Shown: one piece after another, positions 11,106 to 22,900 of the stretch
Layout of the letters: each line of letters begins with the position of its first letter
Position numbering within the stretch: position 1 is the stretch's first letter
Notes under the pieces: generated by a model
The model's input: only the letters and a program-made list of their open reading frames with translations
Told to the model about the DNA's origin: nothing
Databases searched by the model: none
Position numbers and translations under genes: made by a program
DNA from: Karalla daura
Lineage: Eukaryota; Chordata; Actinopteri; Chaetodontiformes; Leiognathidae
DNA: 64,000 nucleotides
Assembly (NCBI GenBank): GCA_029224185.1
Contig: CM055196.1
Coordinates: forward strand, 15,364,009 to 15,428,008
Reading direction: 5' to 3'

Positions 11106-13253
11106 ATGGCGGGGCGGCTCCTTCAGCTTTTTACCTTGTGGACTACTGTGATTGGCATTGTGCAGGGCTGTCCAGAGCAATGCAGCTGCCAGGATAAATT
11201 CTCCCACCAGTTTGCTGACTGTGCTTACAAAGAACTGCTGGTGGTGCCTGTGGGTCTCCCATCCAACGTTACCACAGTGAGCCTTTCTGCCAATAAGATC
11301 AAACTGCTGAAAAGTAAAAGCTTCGTCAATATCACACAGGTCACCTCTCTTTGGCTTGCCCACAATGAGATAGTTACCATAGAGACGGACACCTTGGCCC
11401 CCCTGATCCAGCTCCGAAACCTAGACATCAGCCACAACAAAATCGTGAACTTTCCATGGGAGGATCTGCACAACCTAACAGCTCTACAGCTCCTGAAAAT
11501 GAATAACAATGAGATGGTGAACCTGCCAAAGGATGCGTTCTCCACCCTCAAAGACTTGAGGTCGCTGCGCATCAACAACAACAAGTTCACCACCATTGTG
11601 CAGGGCACCTTCAACGCTCTCACCTCCATGTCCCACCTTCAGATTTTCAGCAACCCCTTCACATGCTCCTGCAGCTTGGAGTGGCTGCGGGACTGGATTG
11701 CAACCACCAAGATTTCTGTCCCTGATCCCAATTTAATTTCATGTGAGGCCCCTGAACACCTGAAGGGTACGCTGGTTACGAATATCCCCAAACTGGACTG
11801 TAAGGCCCCCACTGTCACAGTAATGTCTCAGCCTAACATTGAGACCACAGAGATCTATGAGGGTTTCACGGTCATCTTAAATTGTGAAACAACAGGGAGC
11901 CCCAATCCACAGGTCAGCTGGGAGGTGAGTGCAGGTAGTCAAAAGTATCTGTTCCCGTTGCCCTCAACCATGGAAGCAAATGAGTTGCCAATTAATGATA
12001 AAACAACCAACAATCGATTCCTGGTCTTCAGAAATGGCTCTCTCATCATACCCCGTATGAGTAAGAAGGAAGATGGAAACTACAGCTGCTCTGCGGTGAA
12101 CGATTTAGGTAAGGCTGAGAGGAGTGTTAAAGTGGTCATGGCAGGCACCCAGAAACATGCCAGCGATGTCAATCCAGACTCTACAGTGGATAGGATCCGT
12201 CCATCAGTGAAGAAACCAGCACAGCCAAAGATATCCAAAAACAATGTGATCAACTGGTCAAAGTCTGAGGAAAAGGCAAAAGGCAGCAGTGAAGGTTCCT
12301 CAGAAAAAAATGACGGCACTGGGCAGGTGGTAATCAAGTCCAAGGCCCCCAGCTTTGCAAGCAATTGTGGTGTGAGAGACAGCAGTGAATATATTTCCAA
12401 CCATGCCTTCAACCTGAGCTTGGATGACCTGAAACAATACACCTTTGATTTTGGCGTCATTGCTCTGGAGGTGTCTGAGACGGAGGCCAAGGTGCAGCTG
12501 AATCCTCTGCAGCTCCCCAGCAGCAAATCTACCCTCCATCTCAGTCAAAGTGACAACCAAGAAACGGTGAATAAAGAGCCCCTGGGTCAGCTTCAGGCCT
12601 CATCCAGTAAACCCGCTCTCGACATGCTCTACCTCTGCGTAAATACAGGTAACGGACACTCCATGGTCCAGTGGTCCAACATAGAGGAGGGGGTTAATTC
12701 CTACCGCTTCCATGGTTTACAGCCAGGCACCAATTACACACTTTGTCTCACCTATGGGGGGCAGGACTGTCAGGTGCAAGTAGTCTTCACAACTAGGAAG
12801 AAGATCCCCTCTCTGCTTATCATCGTGGTTGTTAGCATTTTCCTGCTGGGGCTGGCCACTGTGCCCTTACTGGGGGCCACCTGCTGCCATTTGTTGTACA
12901 AGTACCAAGGGAAGACCTACAAGCTGATCATGAGAGCTCAGAACCCGGATCAATTGGAGAAACAAATGGCTGGAGATTTCGATCCCAGGGCTTCTTTTGT
13001 GGAGTCAGAGAAGACCTACAACCCCAGCGAGATAGGTGAGGGGGAGGGCGACGCAGAGGCTGCGGGGGAGGAAGGAGATGGAGGAGAGGCGGAGGGTAGC
13101 GTGGTGGCGGAGTCCATCCCCGGGTCCTCATCCAAGACCAACCAGGAGGAGTTCGAGGTGGGCTCGGAGTACAGTGACAGGTTACCGCTGGGCGCCGAGG
13201 CCGTCAACATCTCGGAGGAGATCAACGGCAACTATAAGCAGCCGAGCCGCTGA
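11106..13253 (+). CDS. islr2: ISLR2 (LINX): LRR and Ig type I membrane protein
   Basis: An intact 715-residue single-exon coding sequence starting at the ATG ten bases after the acceptor. Residues 1-21 form a signal peptide. LRRNT (CPEQCSC) and five LRRs follow, with LRRCT from about 185 (NPFTCSCSLEWLRDW). One Ig domain lies at about 235-345 (LNCETTGSPNPQVSW through EDGNYSCSAVND). An FN3-like segment is near 515-565. A single transmembrane helix spans about 568-592, followed by a cytoplasmic tail with an acidic Glu/Gly stretch and the ending KQPSR. The length is close to mammalian ISLR2 (about 745 aa). ISLR2 acts at neuronal surfaces with Trk and Ret receptors in axon extension and guidance. 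It is convergent with stra6, as in mammals. ISLR, the shorter secreted paralogue, is excluded by the membrane helix and tail. Confidence 0.9.
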   Translation: MAGRLLQLFTLWTTVIGIVQGCPEQCSCQDKFSHQFADCAYKELLVVPVGLPSNVTTVSLSANKIKLLKSKSFVNITQVTSLWLAHNEIVTIETDTLAPLIQLRNLDISHNKIVNFPWEDLHNLTALQLLKMNNNEMVNLPKDAFSTLKDLRSLRINNNKFTTIVQGTFNALTSMSHLQIFSNPFTCSCSLEWLRDWIATTKISVPDPNLISCEAPEHLKGTLVTNIPKLDCKAPTVTVMSQPNIETTEIYEGFTVILNCETTGSPNPQVSWEVSAGSQKYLFPLPSTMEANELPINDKTTNNRFLVFRNGSLIIPRMSKKEDGNYSCSAVNDLGKAERSVKVVMAGTQKHASDVNPDSTVDRIRPSVKKPAQPKISKNNVINWSKSEEKAKGSSEGSSEKNDGTGQVVIKSKAPSFASNCGVRDSSEYISNHAFNLSLDDLKQYTFDFGVIALEVSETEAKVQLNPLQLPSSKSTLHLSQSDNQETVNKEPLGQLQASSSKPALDMLYLCVNTGNGHSMVQWSNIEEGVNSYRFHGLQPGTNYTLCLTYGGQDCQVQVVFTTRKKIPSLLIIVVVSIFLLGLATVPLLGATCCHLLYKYQGKTYKLIMRAQNPDQLEKQMAGDFDPRASFVESEKTYNPSEIGEGEGDAEAAGEEGDGGEAEGSVVAESIPGSSSKTNQEEFEVGSEYSDRLPLGAEAVNISEEINGNYKQPSR

Positions 13254-14627
13254 GCACCTGCCCCTCGTGTCTTCACTGTAACATATTTTACCGTCGAGTA
13301 GCCCACATTCAAGCAGGTAATTCACCCACCATTACCACCAGGGCTGTAACTAGGGTTTAGTGAGGTCCAGGTTTTTTAAAGCTTTTTTTTCTTTTCTTTT
13401 TTTACATCATGTATATTGTATTTAAGCCATTATAGGGTGTGCAAATTCATGCCCTGATGACGTCTATAAATAAAACACAACTATCTACCGACACAAACTC
13501 ATGTTTTAATGAACCGATTGATTAGATCTTATAGTCAAACCTAAACCTGACAGAATCCGAGGCAGCGCAAGGTGCACTGCACTCGTAGCATCCACGTTTC
13601 CTGAATTAATCTTTCCAAAGTAAAAGATACCTAGCTCCGTTTTTTTTGCAGTCTTATTTTAGGGAGAAAATTACTGCGATCCAAACCTCACTGGCGACCT
13701 CATAGCTGGTTACAGCCACGACACAGGTGGATCGTTTCATTTTGTTTCCTCCTCTCCATCGTATTTATTTACTTAATTTACTTACTTAACCTCAGAAAGT
13801 GCTCTGTCAATCACTCGAGATTGTGCATTGATTTCATGTGACATTCGTAGTCTTACCAGTGACTGTAAAGTTAAAATAACAAGCGGGAGATTCACGGTGC
13901 AAGCACAACTTTGTACACGTTATCAGACCTCATCGCGGCAGGAGAGCTGCGCACGCCGCACGCTGCAGCTGCGGAGCGCGCACAGGGGCGCACACTGTGC
14001 CAAATGCGCGCGGGAAATATCACAATAAAGGGACAAAGTGCCATGTAATTTTTTTTAAAGCGATTTTAAATTAACTAACATCAGGGACCAATTCTACGAT
14101 GTGTTTGGACTGGGATTAGTTGTGTCGCATATTGGCCGTGAAATGAAACGATTGAATGGCACTGACATATTCGGATGTTGCGCCTGCCCGCTGTCTTCCG
14201 ACTCCAACATAAGAGAAAAAGCGGAGGACGAAATGTTGTTCGACTTTAATGTTAAGGCTTTAAAAAAAAAAAACCTCATGGGGTGCTGAGTGTATAATCT
14301 CGCTTTTTACGATGTCCATGGCATGTCACACGTGTTTACTTGTGTGGTTTTTATTAGTGTAGAGTCTAGAGGACTGTAGATGTTACTGCCATCCTGTGAT
14401 GATGTAAAAGCCATGTGAATTGAAATAATTCTCTTTTTTTATGACGGTAAGTTTATATAAAGCCTCAACAAAAAGGGCGCATGTGAGCGGCTTCACTGTC
14501 TTTGTAATTTGATGCCTATAGTTGAGTTTTTGTGAACTGTTGTAAAACGAAACGAAGACAAAAAAAAATCAAACTCGTGACCTTTTAAGATTTTTTGATA
14601 TAATTTTATGTACGTGGAATTAATAAA
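13254..14627 (+). other. islr2 3' UTR region with candidate poly(A) signals
   Basis: AATAAA occurs at 13469-13474, about 14023 and 14622-14627. The first gives a short 3' UTR of about 220 bases; the last would include the CpG-rich cluster at 13915-14020. Which is used is unknown. Confidence 0.4.
13915..14020. promoter_or_regulatory. CpG-dense cluster downstream of islr2
   Basis: A roughly 100-bp island rich in CG and GCGC (gcgcacgccgcacgctg and cggagcgcgcacagg) inside AT-rich surroundings. Such an island between two convergent genes could mark an antisense or independent promoter. No transcript start can be seen directly. Confidence 0.3.
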
Positions 14628-15064
14628 ACCTATGAAACTATACTGAGGATTTGCTGGATTTATTGCAGATTGAGTTGATACATTTTTTTTGTAAATCTAT
14701 ATCTTTTTGTAAATCTCCAATTCATAATAAGGGAAATGTGTTCACACTGATATCAGTCTGACATTAAATCGTGGCAGGTTGCTTGATTTTATAAATTTGA
14801 TGCTATTTTTAATCATCTATAACCTGTTTTTGAGGGAGAAAAAATAATGTTTTTGCAGAATGTTTCTGCAGAGGAGAGAAAAATACCTGAAAGCACTGAT
14901 CCTCACAGAGCTTCCCTTTGTTCTCTCTTCCTCTTTGGTCCACTTGACTTTCATGTGGCCGAGCAGAAAATAGCACCCTGCACACATATGATGCATATAT
15001 GACTCTCAGTGGTAAAATATAATAATACTATATAAATAGAAAAAGGGAAAACTTACAATTCAGT

Positions 15065-15872
15065 TTTATTTTCACAGTAATCAGAGGGGAGATTCAGGTG
15101 TTTATATTTTCACTTAAAAGTCGTTATTTTCAGTGTAAATACAGATACATGTGATGTTATGTTGGTGAACAGCGGAAACCAGGCAACAGCTCAGACAAAC
15201 AATTAGAAAAGCAGCAAGTGGTTTCGAGCTTAAAAGATCTACAAATAAAACAGAAAATACAAACAGTTTCATTTGCCTCGGTATTCCACAGGTTATTGTT
15301 AATTACACAAAATGTGTACAATTGGTAGATTTTTATCATCCAGACTATGAAAACAGCTCATTCTGTAAATTAATAAATAGTGAAATTCTCTACACATTAA
15401 TAATACCCTCTTTAAAAGGATGCCTTGGTGGATTGTACGTCCATGTGTTTCGCTTGGGCGAGCTACACATTTGCATTATCTGCACTATACGTTTATAACA
15501 ACATGTTGGGGAAAAAAACATGATTAACCTACAGGTTGAAACATGATGCATAACATGCAAAGTAGTGCTGTCCCAAAATAAGCACATGGACGTGTTGAAA
15601 ATGACACATGATGAGTGAGTGTTTGGACGGGACGTGGGTGCCACACACACCGCCACCCTGGAGACCCGGTGGTCCTCGCATATTCACAACTAGGGAAACA
15701 GGACACGCCTTCTCCAGGAGCTGTAAGCTTCTCTACGTGTGGCACCACAGCTTTAAGTGCACTTATTTCATCTACAGCAGGCGTGGACTCATAATGTGAC
15801 TGTAGAATTTTCCCAAAAACCAGAGGAGACGCTGCAGCCGGTGCTTCGTCCAGGACGCCCCGTCTTCGGTGC
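15065..15872 (-). other. Probable stra6 3' UTR
   Basis: Lies just downstream of the stra6 stop on the minus strand. TTTATT at 15065-15070 reads AATAAA on the minus strand and is a candidate poly(A) signal about 800 bases past the stop. The gap to the last islr2 signal is only a few hundred bases, so the two 3' ends are close. Confidence 0.4.
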
Positions 15873-18800
15873 TCAGTTGTTGCTGCTGGCGGGGGCGGCG
15901 GTGGCGGCCGCCTCCGCCTCCTTGGCCGCCGCCTCCTTTTTGCTCCCCTCCTTGGCGCTGCGGTTGAAGCTACCATTCAGGAAGCTCTCTGTGGTCTGAC
16001 GCTGAAAGTGCTTCCTCGTGCCCACCAGGGAGGGGTTGTTGACCAGGGTGTAGAGCAGCTGCCAGTGCCTGCGGGCTCTCTTGGCACTGGACACCCGGTG
16101 CTGTTTCTTCTCCTGCTGGACCAGCTGGATCCCTGAGGGCAGACAGCATCATGATAGCACCCATAGTGTCTCATACACACACACACACACATACATATAC
16201 ACACACTTCCTGTCCTCTCAAGACTGGATGAGCTCTCAGTAACCATAACAGGAATGGGAGGGGGGACTCTAATGGAGGCCACGTAGGACCAGCTAGTTAC
16301 TAGAGAAAGAGTAATAATAGAAAGCAATCATATTTTAATCCTTTAAGCGTGGATGGAGAATATTGGGCTTTCTATTAAGCTTAAGCCCCTCGGGCTACAT
16401 GAATATGAAACAGGCAATTAGGACATAGTTCATCTGTGTAATGAGGAGCTAATGTCTGCAACACAATAGATTATTTCCTGATAACGCATTGTATTCCACA
16501 CAAACAGGAAATATCTCCACTGCACCAAACAGGCGATAACTACCATCTACCACCAGTGAGATGCTGACCGGGCGGTCGACCTTGTGCCTCGGTATCGGAG
16601 GCCAGGGTCTCAGGTGAGCGTGGATTGGTTTACGACACATCTGATTGAGACCAGGAGCCTGGGCTGTAAATTATTCCACGTCGAGACTCAATTTGCTCTT
16701 GATATATTAAATGAGAACGGCGAGGCTCTCATTTCTCCCGCACGTGCAGGACAGTGTTATGATGTGATTACTCGTTCTCTCTTGAATTCTTAAACCTCCC
16801 ACGAGAAATTAAAGAAGTCACACTGACTTCAATGATCGCTAGATATGAGTCCGCTGTTTATTTCTGTCAGCTCTGGTGGCTCAATTTCTAGATTTTCTTG
16901 TTGTAATGAAAAGACAAAATAAATTATGCAGCCAAAAGTTGAAGTAGTGTGGTTTTTCATCTGGGCTCTAGATGCTGTCAAAAAACGATATTAAATGTCA
17001 ACACCTTTCTTGTTGAGTATGCTTTGCAAATATAGCCTGTCTCTTAAAACCGACACCTTGAGAGTGTCACTGTGTTTAGAGACCAAGAAGTCACTAACTT
17101 AATATTGGTTTTGATGGGATTTGGGGACAATAAGAACAACACTGAAACAGACCTTCTAATTCACATGTCCATCTAAACTGCATCCAGGATACTCAGATAT
17201 TCTACACCATTAGCATTAGCATTTGGGAAAATGGAGAGAATGTGCAGATTGTGATGTTGAGTTGTGTTTTACGGACCCTCCTCAGCATCCCGCGACCTCT
17301 GTGCAGCGTTGCTCTCCTGGCCCACAGACTGCAGCAGGATCCCGCAGAAGGCCTTCATCACAGGGTGCGACTGGCTCACCTCAATCTTCAGATAATGAGC
17401 ATAGCAGCGGTAGGCTGCAGACAGACAGGGAGGGTAGTGGAGGGGGGGGGGGTCACTCTGACTGGGCGAAAGCAATAAACACACAGGACTGTACCGCATG
17501 TTGGCTTTGAGGCAATCACACATAATGGCTGCACAATCACACATCCACCCCCGCACCCCACCCCCATTTTTTTTAAACCACCTGCTTTTCCTGACAACAG
17601 ATGTCTTAAATCTGCAGCCATTTCAGAGATCGGTGAGCAATTACTGGCCGCGCACGGCACTGAATACAGATATCATACGCGCTGCAGTGAGCCGGTGGCA
17701 GGTGAAAGTGGGTAGGATATGCTATTCTGGCCTCTAAGTGGGATCAGCAAAAGTGCATTTGCTCAGAGAAAATTGCTTCTCTTTAAGCTTTCAAAGTGGG
17801 AGTGGAAAGAAAACCCCACAGAGGCATCTAGACAGCCAAAAGCAGGATTTTAATACTAATGGGCATGTTAACATATTGTGTCTGTGACTAAAAAAAAAAG
17901 GGAGGAACAAAATTGCTGGAGAATGTTCAATATAACAAATAGTGGAGCCTCAGACATACCTTAGCATCATTTTATTGTTGAATCCGAACACAAATAACGC
18001 ATCCAGGACAGCCAGCATACATACAAGCTGTCCATTACACACAGATCTGTTTTTAACAGCGACCTGATCATGTCACCTGGTCATTAATGGCAGCGCTACT
18101 GTGGCTCACCTGGGTCAAATGCCTCCACGTTGCGGTTAAGGAGGCTGATATCCATGCGTCCCATGTGGACAAGGTTGAAGAGAGCTGTGATGATCATGCG
18201 CCACACGGCCAGCAGCACCCCGATCAGAACATTGACGGGAAACAGGAGGTAGGTCAGCAGGAACAGATTACCTCTGTAACACAGCACCAAAGGAATTAAA
18301 CATACAGGACTAGGCAATCTGAATGAATAATAGTGGCTCAATGAATAGCACTGCTGCCTCAAAGATTGAATTGGTCTATTCTGTGTGGATTTTGCATGTT
18401 CTCTGTGAGGGTTTACTCCAGGTGCTCTGGTTTCCTCTGAAAAACACACACTCAGTGATCTGAGGCTATGACTGTGAAAGTGAATGGTGTGTGTGTGTGT
18501 TTCCTGTCTTCACCCTATGTGTGCTTGAGATAGGCAGCGGCAGACCTTTGTGACAACACTGGGTACAAAGTGAATGAGATAGCGGACGAATGGAGATAGT
18601 CGCTCACCTGTTGTTGAGGTCACGCGTGCCTGCTGCCTTTTTGATGAAGCAAAACCTGCCGGTGATGTGTTGGATCAACACGGCCAAGAGAATCATCAGC
18701 CAGAAGGGCCTGAGAGAAGAAAAGTCAAGAATCAGATAAAAGAAAGACAAAGGAAAGACAAAAAAAACCCCACAAACTCACAACTACAGAAAATACATGA

Positions 18801-19905
18801 ACTGTGCTGCTCTTAAGTGGAGTTCAGACTGACCAACTGGGTTTTCTGGAGTTAAATATCACTATAAAATATCCATTGAGAAGCAGTGATGCTGCTGGCA
18901 GACAAAGCCGTTTAATGAGTGTGAGATGTGGCGACTCACCACATGCTCCACAGGATCTGGAAGAGGAAGAGATTCTGTCGGTGCAGGATGGGCATGATAA
19001 TGAGGAAGACAGCGACCAGGAGGCAGAGGAAGAACACCATGGTCTGGACGATCATGCCTGCAGGGGAAAGATCAGAGCTTCAGGCCCTCACATCTTACAC
19101 CATGTACCGCATCCAGCCATCCTCTCTCACATCACAGGGAAAGAAGAGGCAAGCAACATGTTATCAGAGAAAGCTCAAAAGCAGAAATTGTCTCTCTTCC
19201 CTTCAGTCACGTCACACAAACTCCTGACAAATGGCTGTTGGAGAGGAGATAATCGATTGCTGGTAAATATGTACTTGGAAACATTAAGCTGAGTGCGCCC
19301 AGAGAAATTAATATGGCACAGAGCGTTTGTTTGTGGGGATGTTTTATTGTCTGCTTTTCCTCTTTTGCCAAGATCTTTTGTGCAGCTCATCTATCTGTTT
19401 AGGGCTATTACTGTGTAGTCAACTGCACAGCATCTGTGACTCAGAAATATGAAAAACCAGATCCAAAGACAGGAAATTGAGCACATTGGAAACATAACTT
19501 CCGGGACTTTATGTACTATAAACACAGCACCCCCTGCCCACCATCCTTAAGATACAAAGTGACTGTCTCGCTGCTACTTGCTCCTCGTATTCAATAAGTA
19601 GGAGTACCGATGAAGATGTGAGCGGCCGTGAAGCTGGTGTATCCCATCCAGCAGACGAGCGCCGGCCGGGAGGCCCGGATACTTCTCTGGCAGTTGTAAA
19701 CATTGTAGATGTCTCCTCTGTACAGCCCTTTCAGGTTGGAGCTGCGCAGGCAAAGACACAATCAGGACAATGCACACGTCCAAACAAAAACATGAACAGA
19801 CTCATCAGTAAATGTCCAAATTACACAGTTAATTGAAGCTGTAATTTAGCACGTCGATATGACCGAAGCTGTTCGACTGCCCCCCGCCCTCCCCACACAC
19901 ACACA

Positions 19906-19944
<39 letters not shown>

Positions 19945-22900
19945 CGATGCAGAACCATGGAGCGCATGAGCATAGCCAGGTTGACCAAAGCAGACAGGGT
20001 CATCGCAGAGATGTAGCACACTGCAGGACACAGAGCAACCAACATTCAGGAAACTGAGAGCATTTAGGAATTGAAATGATGAATCAATAAATATTTGTTT
20101 TTTCAGTTTCCTGGGTTTTCACTCACCTTCCACACACCACATGTAATAAACCACTATTCTGACCACTTCGTGCTTGTCGGGAGACAGCACGATCCGGAAA
20201 CCAGCTAAAACGTTAGCGATGTCTTCGTCCACGCCCAGACGGGCAATTTGGAGAGACGGCACCACTGCCGAGATCAGTAGGAGGCCCACCTTATGGACAA
20301 AGAGGACACGCTGTAAACACTGGAAAGTGAAATCTTCCAGTGAAACCAGTACGAAACATTATCAATCTCTGCTCATATAATGAACTGAAATCTAATCTGC
20401 TGATACTCGTAGCAGTAAAGTTTCTCCTGCAGGGACTGTGGACTGTGCATCGGGTTTTATCTAAAGCAGAGGCAAATATATTACAACACATAAGTGATAA
20501 CGCTTTGTTGTTATCTATGATGTTATGATATGTTATGTTATGTATGATGTTATAGGTTTGGATCATCACATTTCCATAGCGTAGACATGGTACTTACCTG
20601 ATACACAGTTATAAAAGACACCACACCAGATATTGCCAACTTCGGGGGAAAACGAAAGGCTGTTTAAAAAAAAGAAAGAAAACAGAGGCGTTGTAAAGTG
20701 TTGCAAAGCAGGAAATAAAACCCAGACGGTGTACACACAAGATCGGAAAACATATCTACCATCCTCCGGTGTGTATATGTACGACTTGACAGCATCAATT
20801 ATTCTTTGCGGGAGCTTTGGCGTCTCTGTGCTCGATGCGCTGGAGTGAAAGCAAAACAGACGTGATCAGCTGAGACTGGATTATATCTGTGACTCTAAGG
20901 GCAAATTTTGCTACAATCTTTGATTATTTTCTAGAAATAGAAGATAAAGTGAAGTTTTTCTCTTTGGTATCCATTGTCCACCAGTACTGACTAACCACTT
21001 TCTTTCTTTCTTTTATTCTCTCTCTACCAAAATCCCCACAAATGCCTGTTCAGGGCTAAATCTTTGGATGCTAACAGTTAAGTAAATGACGTCCAAAGCG
21101 AGGATGTGATATTACAATCAACTTCTTCTTACTTTTTGTCACTGAGCTTAAATCTACAAAATAAAACAGGCTGATAATGAGAGGGAACCGTGACCTCCCT
21201 GGATCAGGCATAGACCTTGGTTATATATCTGTCTTCTTTGTTTTGATTACACTCAAAGTTAAACAGATCTAAAGTTGTCATTTCTCCAGCTGGAGAAGAG
21301 AAATAGATCACGTGACAAAGCCTGAATGTTGTACCTGATTTTGGCAGACTTCTTCTTCTTCAATATTTTCTTCACATAGTCTTTGTAGTAACTGCTGCTC
21401 AGATCCTGATGGGATAGATAGGATGGTGTAGGTTGAGTGAACTGAATAAATATTTTCGGGTCCAAAGGTTTCAATTTCTTGTTGTAATTCTCATCATGCG
21501 GAGGCTAAAAAAAAAGCGCTGCTCTTACACTAAGCTACTTTGCAATCGGTTGCTCCATGTGTGCAGATTTAAGGTGTCATACATGTTAAGGTGGGGGTGT
21601 GAGGGCGAAGCGCAAACGCCTCACCCCTGCTTTGTCACACCCATGTTGAGATTACCATCATATAAATACAGCATTGTCTCTCCTCTGTGAAACAAAACAA
21701 GGCAACCTTTTCATAATCTGATCATGAACATAACCTAAACCAATTACGTCAAATCTACTTAAAATGATTAGGCAACCGGCACACTGCACATTTTCCCCTC
21801 AGCTGCGACTCCGTGAGCACGATAAGCCCCTTGATTAGTGCGAGGCTTACACAGGTTCCTCACATGCACAGATTCGGGGAGAAATGTGCGTCTTAGTGGG
21901 ATTTCTTTTATTATTATTCTAATGGTCCTAGCCTACGTGAACGTACACCACTGCTGAACTCAGACACTCAAATCCTGTGTGTTACGTAAACAGGCCCGAC
22001 AATTAAAAGCTGTAAGAGCGTCCTGAAGCAGACCTGCAGGAGGAACTATTCTCAGGTCTGAACTTACCTCTGTAGCATTGTTTCTTTCAGTGCCCTTTAG
22101 GCCCTTGAACAGGAGAAGGGGATACTGGAAACTAAGGAATGCCAAGCAAGCGATCTGGGGCAGGCTGGAGAAAAGGGAGTAGTGTTTGTGAATCTGCAAA
22201 GGAACAAAAGAAGACTTTTAATCACCTAGAATGATATATTAGGAGGAAGGTTATAAATGGACATAAGTGGTCAAATTCCCCAGCAAGACAATATGATTTA
22301 TAATAGATTATTGAACATAAAGTGCTGGCACTAAAAGTTTGGGTTCATTTGAGTTAAACTCAAATAAAGATGTGCCAGTACACAATACTGGTGTGTACCA
22401 GACCGCTCCAGCAATGATTTAGAGAGCATGCCAACACATTTAAATCCCACTTAATAGTCTCATTTTTGTACTTTTTTTCTCATGTTTTAAAAGAATGAAA
22501 CACTAAATACCTATATTTTTAGTCAAATTCATGCCATTGTCTTTATCGTCCCTGCGGATCAGCTCACATGCAGCATTTTGTGTCTGCCAGCTCAAAGCCT
22601 GGATGTCTCTCTCACACAATAAACTGATTAACTGTGACAAAGCCTCTAGATTAAGACCAACAGACAGTGGAACTAATTATTCTGAGTTTTAGCCACTCAG
22701 CGCTCAGGACGCCCAGACATTGCGAGCACAGCACAAAAAGTTTTGAAAACTCCAACTACGCGTCCATGAGTCCAGCCGAAAAGCTCGATATTCATCTTTT
22801 CAAAGCACAAATTGTATAAAATAAAGAGACGCCACAGACCTGCTTTGTCTGTCATTCAATGCGTTTTCAGACCAGAACAAATCAGCTTTTGCTTTTAATC

